Shown here: in pieces, positions 24,502 through 36,800 of the stretch
How positions within the stretch are numbered: position 1 is the first letter of the stretch
Layout of the letters: each line of letters begins with the position of its first letter
Assembly (NCBI GenBank): GCA_021234155.1
Contig: JAJEKV010000031.1
Coordinates: forward strand, 2,757,055-2,821,054
Direction: 5' to 3'
Length of the DNA stretch: 64,000 bases
Source: Isoetes taiwanensis
Taxonomy: Eukaryota; Streptophyta; Lycopodiopsida; Isoetales; Isoetaceae
Program-made: the position numbers and the translations under genes
The notes under the pieces: generated by a model
Database searches by the model: none
Told to the model about the DNA's origin: nothing
What the model saw: the letters and a program-made list of their open reading frames with translations, nothing else

Positions 24502-25490
24502 GAAATTGAAGATTTCGAGTTGAGCTAGTGTATGGCATGAAATTTTCTGGAAGATTCTCATGTATTTTTGTACAAAGATGATACAAACCTCTAGTTGAAA
24601 GTTTGAAATATCTGCATGTTTAGAGGTTAACGTTAAAAGTTTTTCCAACACTCGATAAGGCTTTGATTTGGGGTATATCATTTGGGGTGTGTTTTGATTT
24701 TTCGTGGCCATTAGATCATAGCACAATTTGGGGAATATTCCCTATGCATCCATATGATCCGTCTGCTCAAAGTCAAGATGGGGTCAAACAACCCCAAGTT
24801 GACCCGATTTGTAAGGGGGGAATTAAAAACACAAATCCAATGGTTATCATTCTCACATCAAGCATACATCACAAAAAGAACTTCTCACATCAAACCTTTC
24901 TTGCTTCTATTTCTTCAGAGGAATTGAACCTCTGTATTTCACCAGAAGATAGAGCAAAAGAAATACATGCACAACAGAAAATAGAGCAACACCGAGAGCA
25001 AGCATACCCTAAACAAACACACAAGAAAAAGAAGAATCAGTCCAAGCTTGGCTGCAAATCGACCTTGCTCCATTGCTCAGCGACAAGCCTGTCAGAATTA
25101 ACAAGGCCGGGCCCTAACAGGATTTTCCTTTGTGGAAACCTCATTTCGCCGCCTTCTTACAAAAATACCAAACCGAACAATAGAAAACATCTAAAACCCT
25201 AGACGCTCGGGTTTGAAATCCAGGATGCCACCATCAGCTTATACGCTATTCTATTACGACTACAAATGTAACCATAAAAAATCTTAGGTTATAAATATAT
25301 TTGTGATTTCAGCCACATTAAGGCACATTTTTATAGCTGACATAGAGTTCGTTCTTGATTTTGGATTGTAACATGAAACAAGCTTTCATATGTGTTTGCA
25401 TAACTTCCACAAGGCCAACCTTTTTACAGGTCACCTCAAAAGACACCTCGAAAGAAGGATTCATTTCTATCGATATACCATATCCCAAAT
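23581..25490. other. Spacer with unassigned open frames and a 33-T tract
   Basis: Open frames of 113 codons (24041-24382, - strand) and 179 codons (24663-25202, + strand) have no recognisable domain or splice support. They are not called as genes. A run of 33 T lies at 24463-24495, possibly the poly(A) trace of a retro-inserted sequence on the - strand. Confidence 0.35.
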
Positions 25491-27274
25491 CTAGTTAGCT
25501 TCCTTAAAGAGCAGCACGGCAAGAGTATCCCATGGAGTTGCCCACTTTGGATCCCAACTTGCCATCTGTTCTACACCGTTCTTCACCAGCTTTTGAAATC
25601 TCTCAAAAATGGCACCACATTTCTGAGAACCGATCTGATTTTCAATACCATTTCCAAACACACTTTTGAAAAACCCCCCTTGCTTCCTAACAAGATCATT
25701 AATGACATTGTCCCCTTGCAGCCAATACTCCTGCCCTACAGGCTCCTCTACCAATTCTATTCTTTGTATTTTCAACTGCTGAGCATTCTTTGCTGCAGCT
25801 CTAATCTCCTTCGGGCTTGGATAATACATAGGAAGGTTAAAGCTGTCAATCTCACTCTGATCAATCACTCCCTGCAGCAAAACAGCTAAGATGTCTTAAC
25901 AAGTTGAAGTTTAAGCTCCCAAAAAGGAACAGTATCTATTCTCCAGCAAAAAAAATTAGTAAATCTACCTATTGTTTACGCAACGATGATTTAAAAAGAA
26001 AACCAACTAAGGTCTTCAAAGAGGAAAAGCATCTTCCATAAAAAAAATTAAGGTTCTTTAGGAAAAGAAGAGTAGAAGAACAAGAAAAAGCAGGAATTAG
26101 ATTGAATTTGATTTTATGGTCTACTTAGTAGTAATTGTCACCTCTTACCTCTTGAATCAACTCCAGCCATGCTTGCTCGAGATATCTGAAGCAGCTTTCC
26201 TTGTTTGGTAGCTGCTGATGAGGAAAATAGTTGTCTGGGCGTGAAGGAAGAAGCAAGAACATCATGGCACCTGGAACCATTTCCTCGCTTCGGCATTTGA
26301 AAAATGTTGCCAGATCCTTCTCAGATTGCTTGGAATATGCATTGGCAGTGGCTTCGCTTGCCTCAGGCCCATCAATCCACATCTTGCCTTTGTTCCAAGC
26401 AGCATTGCTTGGATCAGAAACTATAGCAGGCACCTGCATTCAAATAAAGACTTCTAGCATTAGCAACCAAGGAACTCTACAAACAAGATTACATAAATAG
26501 ATATATAGAAAGGATCTAACGAGTAGATTACTCTACTCTAAAGAAAGGATCTAACGAGTAGACAACGGTTAAAAAATGAAAGACAAAGAAAAGCAAAGAA
26601 TAGGGGTCGACCAGAACTAGAGTTTTGTTGAGTCTAGTAGAAAATAGAATTAAAGAAAGAAACAAAGAATGTTTTAAGAAAGGCGGATGAGTATAAGACA
26701 ATGGTTACGAAATGAAAGACAACGAAATAAAAGAATAAGGGTCGATCAAAACACAGCTTTGCGAACTAAAAAAATTAGCATTAAGAAATATAAGTGTATT
26801 AAATGCAAAAAGAGTTCCCAGCCTGAACATACATACTTGGGAGAGCCAGTTCAGGCAACACGAAGAAAATACTATGTCAAAAGCAGCGCAAGGAAATAAC
26901 CTTCCATACACCGAACCTGGTACTGCGGCAAAAAAAGACCGGGCATTTTCTCTATACTTGGAATCCCACAGTCGAATCAGCGTATTGAAATCGTTTGAAG
27001 GCATATCACAAAAGAATGTCTGGAATTCAGGAACTTTATAAGATTTCCAGTTGCTAGTAAGTTTTTCCAGCATGTAATGCATATTGATAAGACAATTGGG
27101 GCCGCTTGCACAGCCCATGTCAGCAATCCGAAAGGGTTTGGCATGAGGGGGATGTTTGATCTGAGAAATGGCATCTTCCAGGAGCGATTTGGTGGAGAGG
27201 AGCATATGCTTCTGAATCTGAGAATTTGCAGCATAGCTAGCTTCCTGAGTTCCGGCTAGCATGGCGAAGCTCAT
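25491..27274 (-). CDS. SABATH-family carboxyl methyltransferase
   Basis: Three exons, 27274-26837, 26433-26149 and 25871-25491, join in frame through GT-AG introns to give 367 residues, the family's usual size. Exon 1 has SYAANSQIQKHML, the SAM motif IADMGCASGPNCL, the acidic loop FFCDMPSNDFNTL and FSSCCLNWLSQ. Exon 2 starts VPAIVSDPSNAAWNKG and holds the domain with MVPGAMMFLLLPSRPD. Exon 3 starts GVIDQSEIDSFNLPMYYPSP and ends VLLFKEAN. SABATH enzymes transfer a methyl group from S-adenosylmethionine to carboxyl groups (salicylate, jasmonate, IAA, gibberellin, cinnamate) or to nitrogen. The substrate cannot be read here. ATG 27274 is the first ATG after a TATA box at 27341, which supports this start. 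Confidence 0.93.
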
Positions 27275-27340
27275 GGCCGCTCGACCCACAATGCAGAATA
27301 CCTAAAACAACACACAAAATTCTCAACACGTTCGGCTTTG

Positions 27341-27348
27341 TATATAAA
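27341..27348 (-). promoter_or_regulatory. TATA box of the SABATH gene
   Basis: On the - strand the sequence GTTTATATAC lies about 70 bp before ATG 27274. No other ATG intervenes, implying a leader of about 35-45 nt without an intron. Confidence 0.6.
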
Positions 27349-27449
27349 CGCGGGAAATGAAGAAATTAATCCAATCAGATATTGCCACCTCCCCTTTTTC
27401 TTCCTATTCTGAGATTTCAGTAAAAGAAAAATTAACTCCACGCGTCAAA

Positions 27450-28970
27450 CTGAAGTTCAAATGTTTCAAAAGATTGAACATTCCTTCATAGTGCAAGTTC
27501 AATCAAATGCATAAGGGTAAGTTGTGCAGCTTATGGAAGATTCACATGAGCTTCTGGATCAGCAGTAGCGATGGAGGTGGGCGTGACCAGCGGTGCAGCA
27601 GATTCTAGCTGCTGCAGTTTCGCTGATGGGTGTACGCGAAATGGCAAAAAAATTTGCAGCACTGCTATAAAATTTGCAGCGCTGCTTGCAATGTCACGAC
27701 GCTTTGCAGCCGGTGTTTTTTTATTGTTATGCATGTGAACAGGGCATTACCCTGTCTGCCCAGTGGATGATGTGACTCGCGGCAGTGGGGAGCAGCTCAC
27801 CAAGCAAATAGGGTAAGCTCGACCAAACAACTTACCCTTACAATATTAGCCGAGCCATTTGTCTTTATTTGTATGATTAATGACATGGGCGCATAAGAAT
27901 GCACCACTGGAAAAAAATGCAACCCGGTTAAAATATTGTAATATCTGAAGATGATCTTTGAAAGATTGTTGGCTACATCTTCACTATTGCTCCATAGATA
28001 TCTACCCAATATTCCAAATGACCCTCCTTCAAAAACAAGATGAGGTCCAACCCCCATTTCCACATCACCCTCACACCATAGGGTGCAAGTCAAAGATGCA
28101 GTCAATATAAAACTATGAAATTGGTTGCACATAAAATCAACTCCAACACAACTCCAACTCATATACAACCATGAAATTGGTTGCACATAAAATCAACTCC
28201 AACACAACTCCAATGAAGCATCTAAGCTGCCCTACTATAAAGTTTGCACAATCAGTTTCGTATTGCGGGAGGGTACATACAAATATATAGTTTGCACAAC
28301 TTAAGATTTTGCCAGTATCAATTTCTCCTCACCATTGACGATGATTCTAGAGAGAGATGAGATTGTGTTTCGTAATGAACGGGAGGTTCAAATTACACCA
28401 TTCCTCTTGTTTTATAACGCAGGAAAATGGCTCATCTTCTGCAAGGGTCTGCAAAGCATCGTCGCCCGCCCACGATGTTCATCTTCTATTCTATGTTGTA
28501 TACAATCTTTCGTTTCTGGTAGGTAAGGGTGCACAAAAGCGCCCACTTAAGGGGAAAAACTCTATCATAATGGGTTTAATTTTTTTTTAATCTCCTATTT
28601 TGATAACATAATGAAATCTCAAAGTTTAGCTTTCAAATGATACTAAACACAAGTCCTTTTGACAAACTGGAAGCTCGATATGAAGACTTTAAGTTCTATC
28701 ATTATTTTAACCCCAGTAGACCACCAAATGCCTTTCAATGGACCACTAAAAACCCTTCAATGGACCACCAAATCCTCACGCTTGACCTTCATTGGCCCAC
28801 AACTGCCTATAACTAGACCATGCATCTAGTTCAATTTCAATTACTTTTTAAGGTGGGCTATTAAACGACAAAGGTGGGATATTAAAGGGTAAAAAATGGG
28901 CAATTAAGGGGGGAAAAGTGAGCCATTAAAGGGGAGTGGGTGGAAACAAGGGAACACTCCCCTAGCTATG
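27450..28970. other. Spacer, nothing recognised
   Basis: No gene is supported. Positions near 28106-28140 and 28160-28215 contain direct repeats of ACTATGAAATTGGTTGCAC and AAAATCAACTCCAACACAAC. A set of GGACCACCAAA-like copies lies near 28719-28770. Confidence 0.4.
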
Positions 28971-28975
28971 TTTTG

Positions 28976-29080
28976 CTTTTTATTTTTTATTTTTTATTTT
29001 TTATTTTTTATTTTTTATTTTTTATTTTTTATTTTTTATTTTTTATTTTTTATTTTTTATTTTTTATTTTTTATTTTTTT
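28976..29080. repeat. (ATTTTTT)n microsatellite
   Basis: A nearly perfect 7-bp repeat of about 14-15 units. It generates a spurious Phe/Tyr/Leu-rich frame that is not a gene. Confidence 0.95.
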
Positions 29081-30334
29081 GGTAGCATGTCACATTCCAT
29101 GGATTTTTCAACTGTCATAGGGGGGTCTTTGATCTTGGTAGAGCCTCATGTGTGAATAATCGATGCAACTAGTTCAATTTTCGGCATAAGAACTGCGTGT
29201 TTCTGGCAAGATTTGCAGGGCTTGCTAAAAAATAGATTTATAGGGCTTGCTCTGTAAACGCATTTACATCACTTACCCAAAAATGTAAGCAAGAGCTGCA
29301 ACTTAAGTGCTTCAGAATGTAATTATGGGTTTACTATATGTGCTTCAGTGGATTGAAGCTCCGGCTATATTGCCCCTTCTTCTACGACCCAAATCTGCTT
29401 TTTTAATGTTGTCTGACCTACCAGAAGAACCATAAATCATATAAAAGGAAAATAGCTTTCCATCAGTGCGAGGCAAATGATGCTGATTGTTGTGGGCTTC
29501 GTCGCATAGCCATAGACCACCAAAACAAAGCAAGGAGTGGAAATTTGAACCTCTCATTCGTTACAACCCGTAATGCACATTTGTGAAGATTCCGGGCATA
29601 ATTTTTCTTGGCGGCTCACTCGCGGCTCTGTTGCTCATGCGCTGCGTCATTTGGCAGAGCCTTGAAAAATTATATGTGGAAATCCTTTCCAGACGTGCAT
29701 AATACATAATTTAATTCTTGGCTTTTGGACCATTGTCACAAGCACCATAGAGAGAGGTAAAATTACCCATCCCAAATTTGACAAAGACATGTGAAGAATG
29801 AAGTGTATCAAACATGCACATGCATATGTATCTATCAACTTTACACATGCATGTGTGCATGCACGTACATCTTCTTTTATATGTACATCTTGGAAACGTA
29901 CGACATAAAGGACTTATATTCTATCTTAAAAAGTAAGAAATAATAGACTACAACAAATATTTTACACGTTATTTATGAGGGATTCATTTAATAGCATAAA
30001 GATGCTCCATAAGTGGTGAGGAAAACTCTAATATAAAATGAAACACCTTGGCATAGCATGCGAAGATAGAGTAAATTGTGTACCTTATGCATAATCAACC
30101 CTTACAATGCTTGAACTTTTGCTTTTGAGTGTGAAGATCTCAAAGTCTGCTCCAAGTTCTTAAATTATAGGGGTAAAATTATCAAGATCTAACCATTCCC
30201 AGCCATTAGATCTCATAGGCTTAAAATGTAAAACAATCGTAAAAGAAGATTATCCTCTAAAAGATTATCATGATTATCCTCTAGAAGATTAACATGATAA
30301 TCTCTTGGAATAATCCTGGCCTTTGATGCTAAGG
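29081..30334. other. Spacer, nothing recognised
   Basis: AT-rich sequence with short frames only. CATGCACATGCATATG-like alternating stretches occur near 29815-29870. Confidence 0.35.
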
Positions 30335-31115
30335 TAAGGTTATTGGTCTGGCCGAGGCTGATAACTAAAATTGTATGGCCGAGGTTGTATGTCCGAGGCC
30401 ACGCATTTTTGTTTATCAGTCGAGGCAAAGACCGATAACCACTTTATCGGGCTTATGTAGGTGGAATAGTACTGATAACTTGTTATCTACCTGCAGCAAT
30501 AGTGATAACCCAAAAAAAAAAAAAATGACACTATAACACACACGAGTCCGATAAGGTAAAGTAAAGTTATCGGTCAAGCCGAGGCCGATAACCAAAAATG
30601 CGATGGACGAGGTTGTATGTTATCAGTCAAGGCAAGGACCGATAATCGCCTAATCGGGCTTTCATTATGTTATCAGTCAAGGCAAGGACCGATAATCACC
30701 TAATCGGGACCCGTACTGATAACTAGTGGATAAGGACCGATAATCACCTAATGGGAACACCCGTACTGATAACTAGTGGATAAGGACCGATAATCACCTA
30801 ATCGGGCTTATATGGGAACACCCGTACTGATAACTAGTGGATAAGGCTGAACGTCTGAGGGCACACATTTTTTTTATTAGTCGAGGCGAAGACCGATAAT
30901 CGCCTTGTCGGGCTTATATGGGGACACCCATATTACAACTAGTAATTAATATTGGGCGAGACCAATAATCGCCTTATCGGGCTTAATATGGGGACACCAG
31001 TATTGATAACTAGTTATTAATACTTGTGATAACTAGAGTTATTGGACTCACTTTACACACAGAGTCTATTATCGGGCTCTCACTTTACACACAAGAGTTC
31101 GATAAGGTGTATGGC
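30335..31115. repeat. GATAA-rich degenerate satellite
   Basis: A unit of about 55-65 bp with ACCGATAATCACCTAATCGGG, then CCCGTACTGATAACTAGT and GGATAAGG, recurs at least six times with internal deletions. Best copies lie between 30640 and 30850. Each unit contains the short inverted pair CCGATAA/TTATCGG, so single copies can fold. The array ends about 380 bp downstream of the desaturase stop codon. Confidence 0.75.
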
Positions 31116-31406
31116 TGGGATAGGAGATAATCTTCTCCCCCATGATTTAAAGTGGTTTTACCTCCCCTCTCAATGGTTATGCCTCAACCTGGTGAGTTAT
31201 TATTAGACATAATCATCTTATCTTGAAGGAAGGTTTAATCCCCCAAGAGTAAGCACTCCACGGCCTTTCCACAAGAGTAAGCATTACAAGGTATGAAGTG
31301 ATTGCATGTTTCCCTTAGGATGGGCATGGGATAGTGTCCAACCACTTGTCATAACAAGGGATCAGGTCTTGCGACAATTTGCTACTTATTTGAGATTAAA
31401 TTATGT

Positions 31407-31545
31407 GTTTGGTTACACAAGAATTATTTGTGAGACCATCCTTTTGATGGCACACAATATCACCTTCTATGAAGCATGTGTTTGGTTTCACAATAATTAT
31501 TTATGACCATCTTTTTGATAAAACACAATATCTCCTTCATCAGAA
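31407..31545. repeat. ~70-bp tandem duplication of the desaturase 3' end
   Basis: The segment TGTGTTTGGTTACACAAGAA... from about 31409 is repeated from about 31478 (TGTGTTTGGTTTCACAATAA...). Both copies continue with ATTATTTRTGA, GACCATC, TTTTGAT and ACACAATATC. The right copy includes the last codons and stop of the desaturase. The left copy is therefore a decayed duplicate in the 3' flank. Confidence 0.7.
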
Positions 31546-33570
31546 ACATAGTGGTCCTCCTTGAAGCTCTTTGCCAAAATCTCAACAAGGTGCAATGGCA
31601 ATGCGCCGGACTTCTTAGGCTCTCTATAATACTTGCCTAGGATGGGCCTGATTGCAGCAGTCTACATATTGAAACAATACAAGTAAATGAAATTTATTAG
31701 CGATATGAAATGAAAATTAGCAGAATTAAATAGAATAGAAATAAATAATTCTTACGGCTTCAACTAAGTGGTAATGTGGAATTTGAGGGAACAAATGGTG
31801 GACAACATGTGTTCCAATATCATGGTGGATGCTATTGAAAATTCCATAGTCCCTGTCAATGGTGGAGAGTCCTCCTCTCAAGTAGCTCCATTCCTGAAAA
31901 AAAAACCCAAAAACGAAGAATTTGCAGCAGGATTTAGCATAAAAATCTGTCACAAACCTACAACACAGCAAAAAGATCTGTAAAAAAACACAGCAGAACT
32001 GACCTTTCCTCTGTACCAGGGGATCTTCTTATCGTATCCATGGTGATGAAGGTAAGTGACAGCGTCTAGCCATATAACATAAATCTGCCCACAAAAAACT
32101 TGGATCCGTAAGGCAGATCTGATGAGAAGAATTGAAGAAAATTTAAAGATAAATTACCAAATAAGGAACGAAGTAGAGTTTGACCATCCACAAGGGTCCA
32201 AAAACTGCAGACAAGGCAGCAAGCAGAGCTAACATGGCACCATAAGACATGGTAGAAGTTGTCACATCAGCTCTCTCGTTTGGTGCGAATAAAGGGCTGT
32301 CTGGATCAAAATGGGACCCTTTTTTGCCTGGGCTTCTGTTCCACTGCACCAAAGAAAAATTTAACAAATAAATTTCTTTGTCATATCCGACATGAATGGC
32401 AGAATAGCGGTAAACCACCGATTTCTCTACCTAGAACCAGAGATCGACACATATTTCAAGCCAGTATATTCTGCAGCTAGGAACTGGCAGATTCAATACT
32501 TTCTTTTTCACTTTTGATACCTACCAGGTATATTGGATATGCTAGCAACGCAAATGGAAGTGTGAACCGCCCATATATTGTGGACCAATCCAAATTCTTG
32601 TATGTCGTCTCTGTTAGCTGCAGTTTCATAATCAAACTCTGTTATTTTCTCCACATACAGCTGAATGTCAGGGTATAATATTTATACATCGTAAGAATTT
32701 CAATAGAACAGTGTATAACGCTTACCGGATACCATGATTCGTCGTTTTCGACATGGCCATGGTTTTGATGATGCGTTCTGTGACTGATTCTCCTGTAGTT
32801 GGAATAAAATTTGAGTTAGAATCAGTAGAATGGGATAGTTTAATATGAAGAAGTTATACCAGCCATGAAATGGAACCAGAATCACGGTGTGTGTGATATG
32901 CCCGATGATATTGTTCAAAGTTTTGCTGCTTGAAAAGCTTCCGTGACCGCTGCAATATAAAAAACCTCAGAATTAAACGGATGAAACCCAATGCATGCAG
33001 TGAAATGCATCAATCCTGGCAAAAGCAAGTAATAGAAGCAGATGCATCAGGATAGATGAAAAGTATATGAATCAAATTAATCCCAAAACTCTGTTCTGAA
33101 AATCAGAAAGCGTACCAATCGTGGCCAAGAACAAACAGAGCCCAAAACATGGTGCCCTGAGCAAACCAGTAAAGAGGCCAAATCATCCAGCTATTTAGCT
33201 TATAAGCAATAAGGCCAAGAACAAAAACAGTCAAAAAATCTTTTAGCACGTAGAGAAGGGATCTGCAAAGGCTTTTTTCCCAGCAATGTTTAGGTATAGC
33301 AGCCCTAATCTCTCCAATGGTAAAAGGAGGAGCCGCGGAGGCATCAAACTCGTCTTGATCATCATTTATGCTCTTATCGCCATAGCCATTCCGATCAGAG
33401 TCATTTAAATGGGGATTTGAATCTGGCTTCAAATCTACATTGGAGCGATCGGGCGTAAAACTGAGATGTCGGAAATGGGCAGCTGCAGCAATGCCAAGGC
33501 GAGCCTTTTTGAGAAGGGACAGGATGGAGAGGGCAAAGGCCTGGTTCATAGATCCGGTGGAGTTGTCCAT
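31497..33570 (-). CDS. Omega-3 fatty acid desaturase (FAD3/7/8 type)
   Basis: Eight exons, 33570-33116, 32949-32860, 32792-32726, 32617-32525, 32343-32158, 32084-32004, 31893-31756 and 31661-31497, join in frame to give 424 residues. The exon number matches plant FAD3/7/8 genes. Landmarks are [17 protein letters not shown], the three di-iron histidine boxes HDCGH (split by intron 1), HRTHH and HVVHH, plus [16 protein letters not shown] and [12 protein letters not shown]. The enzyme inserts the omega-3 double bond into linoleoyl chains of membrane lipids, making alpha-linolenate. About 80 residues precede PPFTIG, more than in microsomal FAD3. The C-terminus, KDGHK, is not a clear dilysine ER signal, so a plastid enzyme is favoured but not proven. 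No key residue is missing. Confidence 0.96.
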
Positions 33571-33640
33571 TGCTGGAGCTGCGGCTATGGCGGAAGTCCG
33601 GCGGGCCTTGTTAAGACATTGAAGGCCAAAATACGTTGGG

Positions 33641-33650
33641 TTATAAATAG
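33641..33650 (-). promoter_or_regulatory. TATA box of the desaturase gene
   Basis: CTATTTATAA on the - strand lies about 70 bp before the start codon at 33570, with no ATG between. This predicts a leader of roughly 40 nt. Confidence 0.65.
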
Positions 33651-33818
33651 TCGTAAATGGGAACCACTACAAAGGAAAATGAACGTAAAAAAACGCACAA
33701 AAGTCTGCCCCTTCGTGCCCCCATGAACCCTAAGAAATGAAACCCCCATTTCTCTCTTGAAATTGACACCTAGCCTATGACTCGCCCTCCTCCACACAAA
33801 ACCGAACCCAGTAAATCC

Positions 33819-36800
33819 ATGGCCTTTTGGTCTTCGTGGAAATTAAAAAATCTTCGTGTAAATGCTGATCTATCAATCAACATTGAAAAATTATTCAATT
33901 TACTTAAGTAAATATTCTATTCACTTAGGTAAATATTGTAGAAACCCTCATCCACAATGTGTCTCCTCTCATCCATTTATGGTGTGTCTCCTCTCATCTT
34001 TTGTGTTCATCTTATTGACAAGTTGGTCTCTAATGGATGTTAAAAGTGTTCTATTCACTTATAAATGTTGTAGTACTTACTATCTTATTTGCCTCATGTC
34101 CTAAACCTACCTAAATTCTTGAAGTAAGTTAATCATCTTATTGCTTCATGCCTTGAAGCCTGCTGAATTCCCTAAGCAAGTGTGTCTTCCATGTTCTCTC
34201 TAAGATCAACAGTTATCATGTCTTACTCCATCTCATTGCAGATGCAGCCATTCTGCCTAATTGACCTATACTTATTGCCTCAAAGATGAAAACGACCTAA
34301 ATGTCTGTTCACATCTTATTCCGTATAGCATTCTTGATATACAAAACAAAAGAGCAGTATTTGGGACCACTACCTTCAGATTCACATTTACTCATGAGCT
34401 TTTGCTTCCTCGTCACACTGTTTAGATGTTGCATTTGGGTGGAGTGCATTTTCTCCATTCAGTTTTTAGCAAAGACAATTCCATAGTAGTGGCGAGCAAA
34501 ATGGGAGCAGCCTAAACCGTAAGAGCGGGGTTTTAAGAGAGCGATACAAGGTTGTGCTACTAGGCGAAGCGGTTGAGTCCCCGCACCCTAGATGGTGAGA
34601 GTCTAGTATCTGAAAACATCACTAACTTATGCTCCAACCTGAGTAAAGTCCCCATTATAATGTGTCTATGACTTTCTCTGAATAATAAAGGCTTACGTCC
34701 TTAGAAAAAAAAGCATTCTTCATGTGCAATGTGTTCTGGATTAATGGCTTACACATTCAAACTTCCTTTAAGACATAGTTTACGTCTTTCTTAACCGGCA
34801 GGCGTTTGGATCCAAGCATTCCTGGCCATTGATTCATGCCCTGTGATAGGGCATAACAGGCAATCAAAACTTCGAGGCAATAACAAATGCACAATTGGTG
34901 GGATTGGGCAAGCGGAGACTTCCGGGGGACATCCCCAACCTATGATAATCGATCCGACAGCCCCTCAACCTCGATAATCGAGCCGCGGCCTCCCAAACCT
35001 CGATAACCCATCTGGCTGCTGCCCGAACCTCGATAATCCAAAGAATGGATGAGGCTTACTGCGCCGGTTAAAGGGGATAAACACCCGCCTGCTAAGCCAT
35101 TACCTCGGATAAAGCTGGCTCGCCCCTCGAGGTAATGGGCCTTTATCGAGGGTGTTTATCCCCTTCATAAGTAAGCTTTCTTAAAGTGATGCCAAGTTGT
35201 GTCACATGTTTTGTTGCAAGCTTATTGAAATTGTTTTCTATGTCCTTTTGTAAAATTCGTACCTCCACGTTTCACAATATTAAAAAGCCCCGACTTCTAT
35301 GTTCTTGGATGTAGGTAAGATTAGGAAAGGAGATTTACTGTTGGCTTTGACAATTGCCCAAATATTCAATTGCACATATCATATGTTCCATTTTGGGGAG
35401 GGAAGTCGTTGCCTTTTTAACTGAAATATATACATGTTTTCCAACATGCATGTTAAAGATAGATAGGTAGATAGGTAGGTAGAGGTTTTAGGACGACAAT
35501 GCCATGGGACGATACATGGTCAAGGGCATTAAGCCCAGAAAACAATGTGCTTGTAGTCCGAACATTCACAACGAGAGGAACAACATGACAAGACCGAACC
35601 CCGTAAATATTAACCACCGTCATGATTCAACCATGCTAATAGTGAAAACAAACCAAACCCCATAAATATTAACCACCGTGATTGAACTATGCTAAAAGCG
35701 GAAACAAACGCTAAGTCCCCGAAAAATGTCGTGTATTTTTTGTGGTTCAAACATCACACCAAATAAACCGTGGATATGCCCATGGATATGCCGTGAATAT
35801 CCAACGGTTCAATCATGGTCATGGCCAAGATATACGACGCTTGTACACAAAACATTTTGCCCACAACAGGTCAGGCCATATGGCAACATCCAATTAGACG
35901 CCCATGGTGGAGACTTCCCTCCATCTAGGAGCCAATTTAATGGAGGCCAGTTTGGTGTATACCTCCGTCGGCATCCATAATTTTGTCAAAAGGGTCTCAC
36001 AACCCCTTGCTTCAATTGCCACAAGAGGCAAGATTATGTGCATGTTGTCAGTTACGTGTCAGTTGAAGGTGAAAACCATATACTTCTGAGATGTTTGGCT
36101 TTTGAGATGATCATGAATCGTTATTTGACATTCACATTACTTTCCACTTTTCCACAACTTCTCAGAGCACCTTCTATGCATAAGACTTGGCAAAACATAC
36201 TTGAGGGCTTAAATGCACGTCTTCAACTGCTAAACCATCAATGCTCACTATGATCTTCTTGGTATGAACTTATTTATTACTATTTGTCTAGTATCATCAT
36301 TACTGCAAAGGTTTTTCCCTTGAAAACCTTTCATGACAAAGGCAATTGTTGCTCTAGCCCATTCTATGGTTCCACGGACTTTTGATCTTCGTGGAAATTA
36401 AAAAAGTCTATTCTACACTATTATGTTTCTCCATTGCCAATTCGGAAGGCTACAAGCATGGAGGCTTCCGATTTTACATTGCATGTGCTCAGGCTTAGAT
36501 GTTTCCTCTTTGTTTATCTTAGCAATCAATTGGTCTTTAGTGGACGTTAAATTGTTCATACTTAAATAAACGTTGGTCTATGTTGATCTATGAGTTGCTC
36601 GCTAGTAGGCATAAAAATTGCTCTATTCACTTAAGTAAATGTTGATCTATCAATCAACATTGAAAAGTATTCTATTTACTTGAGTAGATATTCTATTCAC
36701 TTAAGTAAGTATTGCGAAAACCCTCATCCACAATGTGTCTCCTCTCATCCATTTATGTTGTATCTTCTCTCATCTTTTGTGTTCATCACTAATAAAATCT

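Noticed and set aside
24663-25202. 179-codon + strand frame
   Set aside because: Codon content and residues look random, no domain is seen and no splice or promoter context supports it.
27275-27289. Five-codon upstream extension of the methyltransferase with a GTG start
   Set aside because: A nuclear plant gene is expected to start at ATG, and ATG 27274 is the first one after the TATA box.
28940-29155. 71-codon frame with repeated Phe-Tyr-Phe-Leu
   Set aside because: Translation of the (ATTTTTT)n tract.
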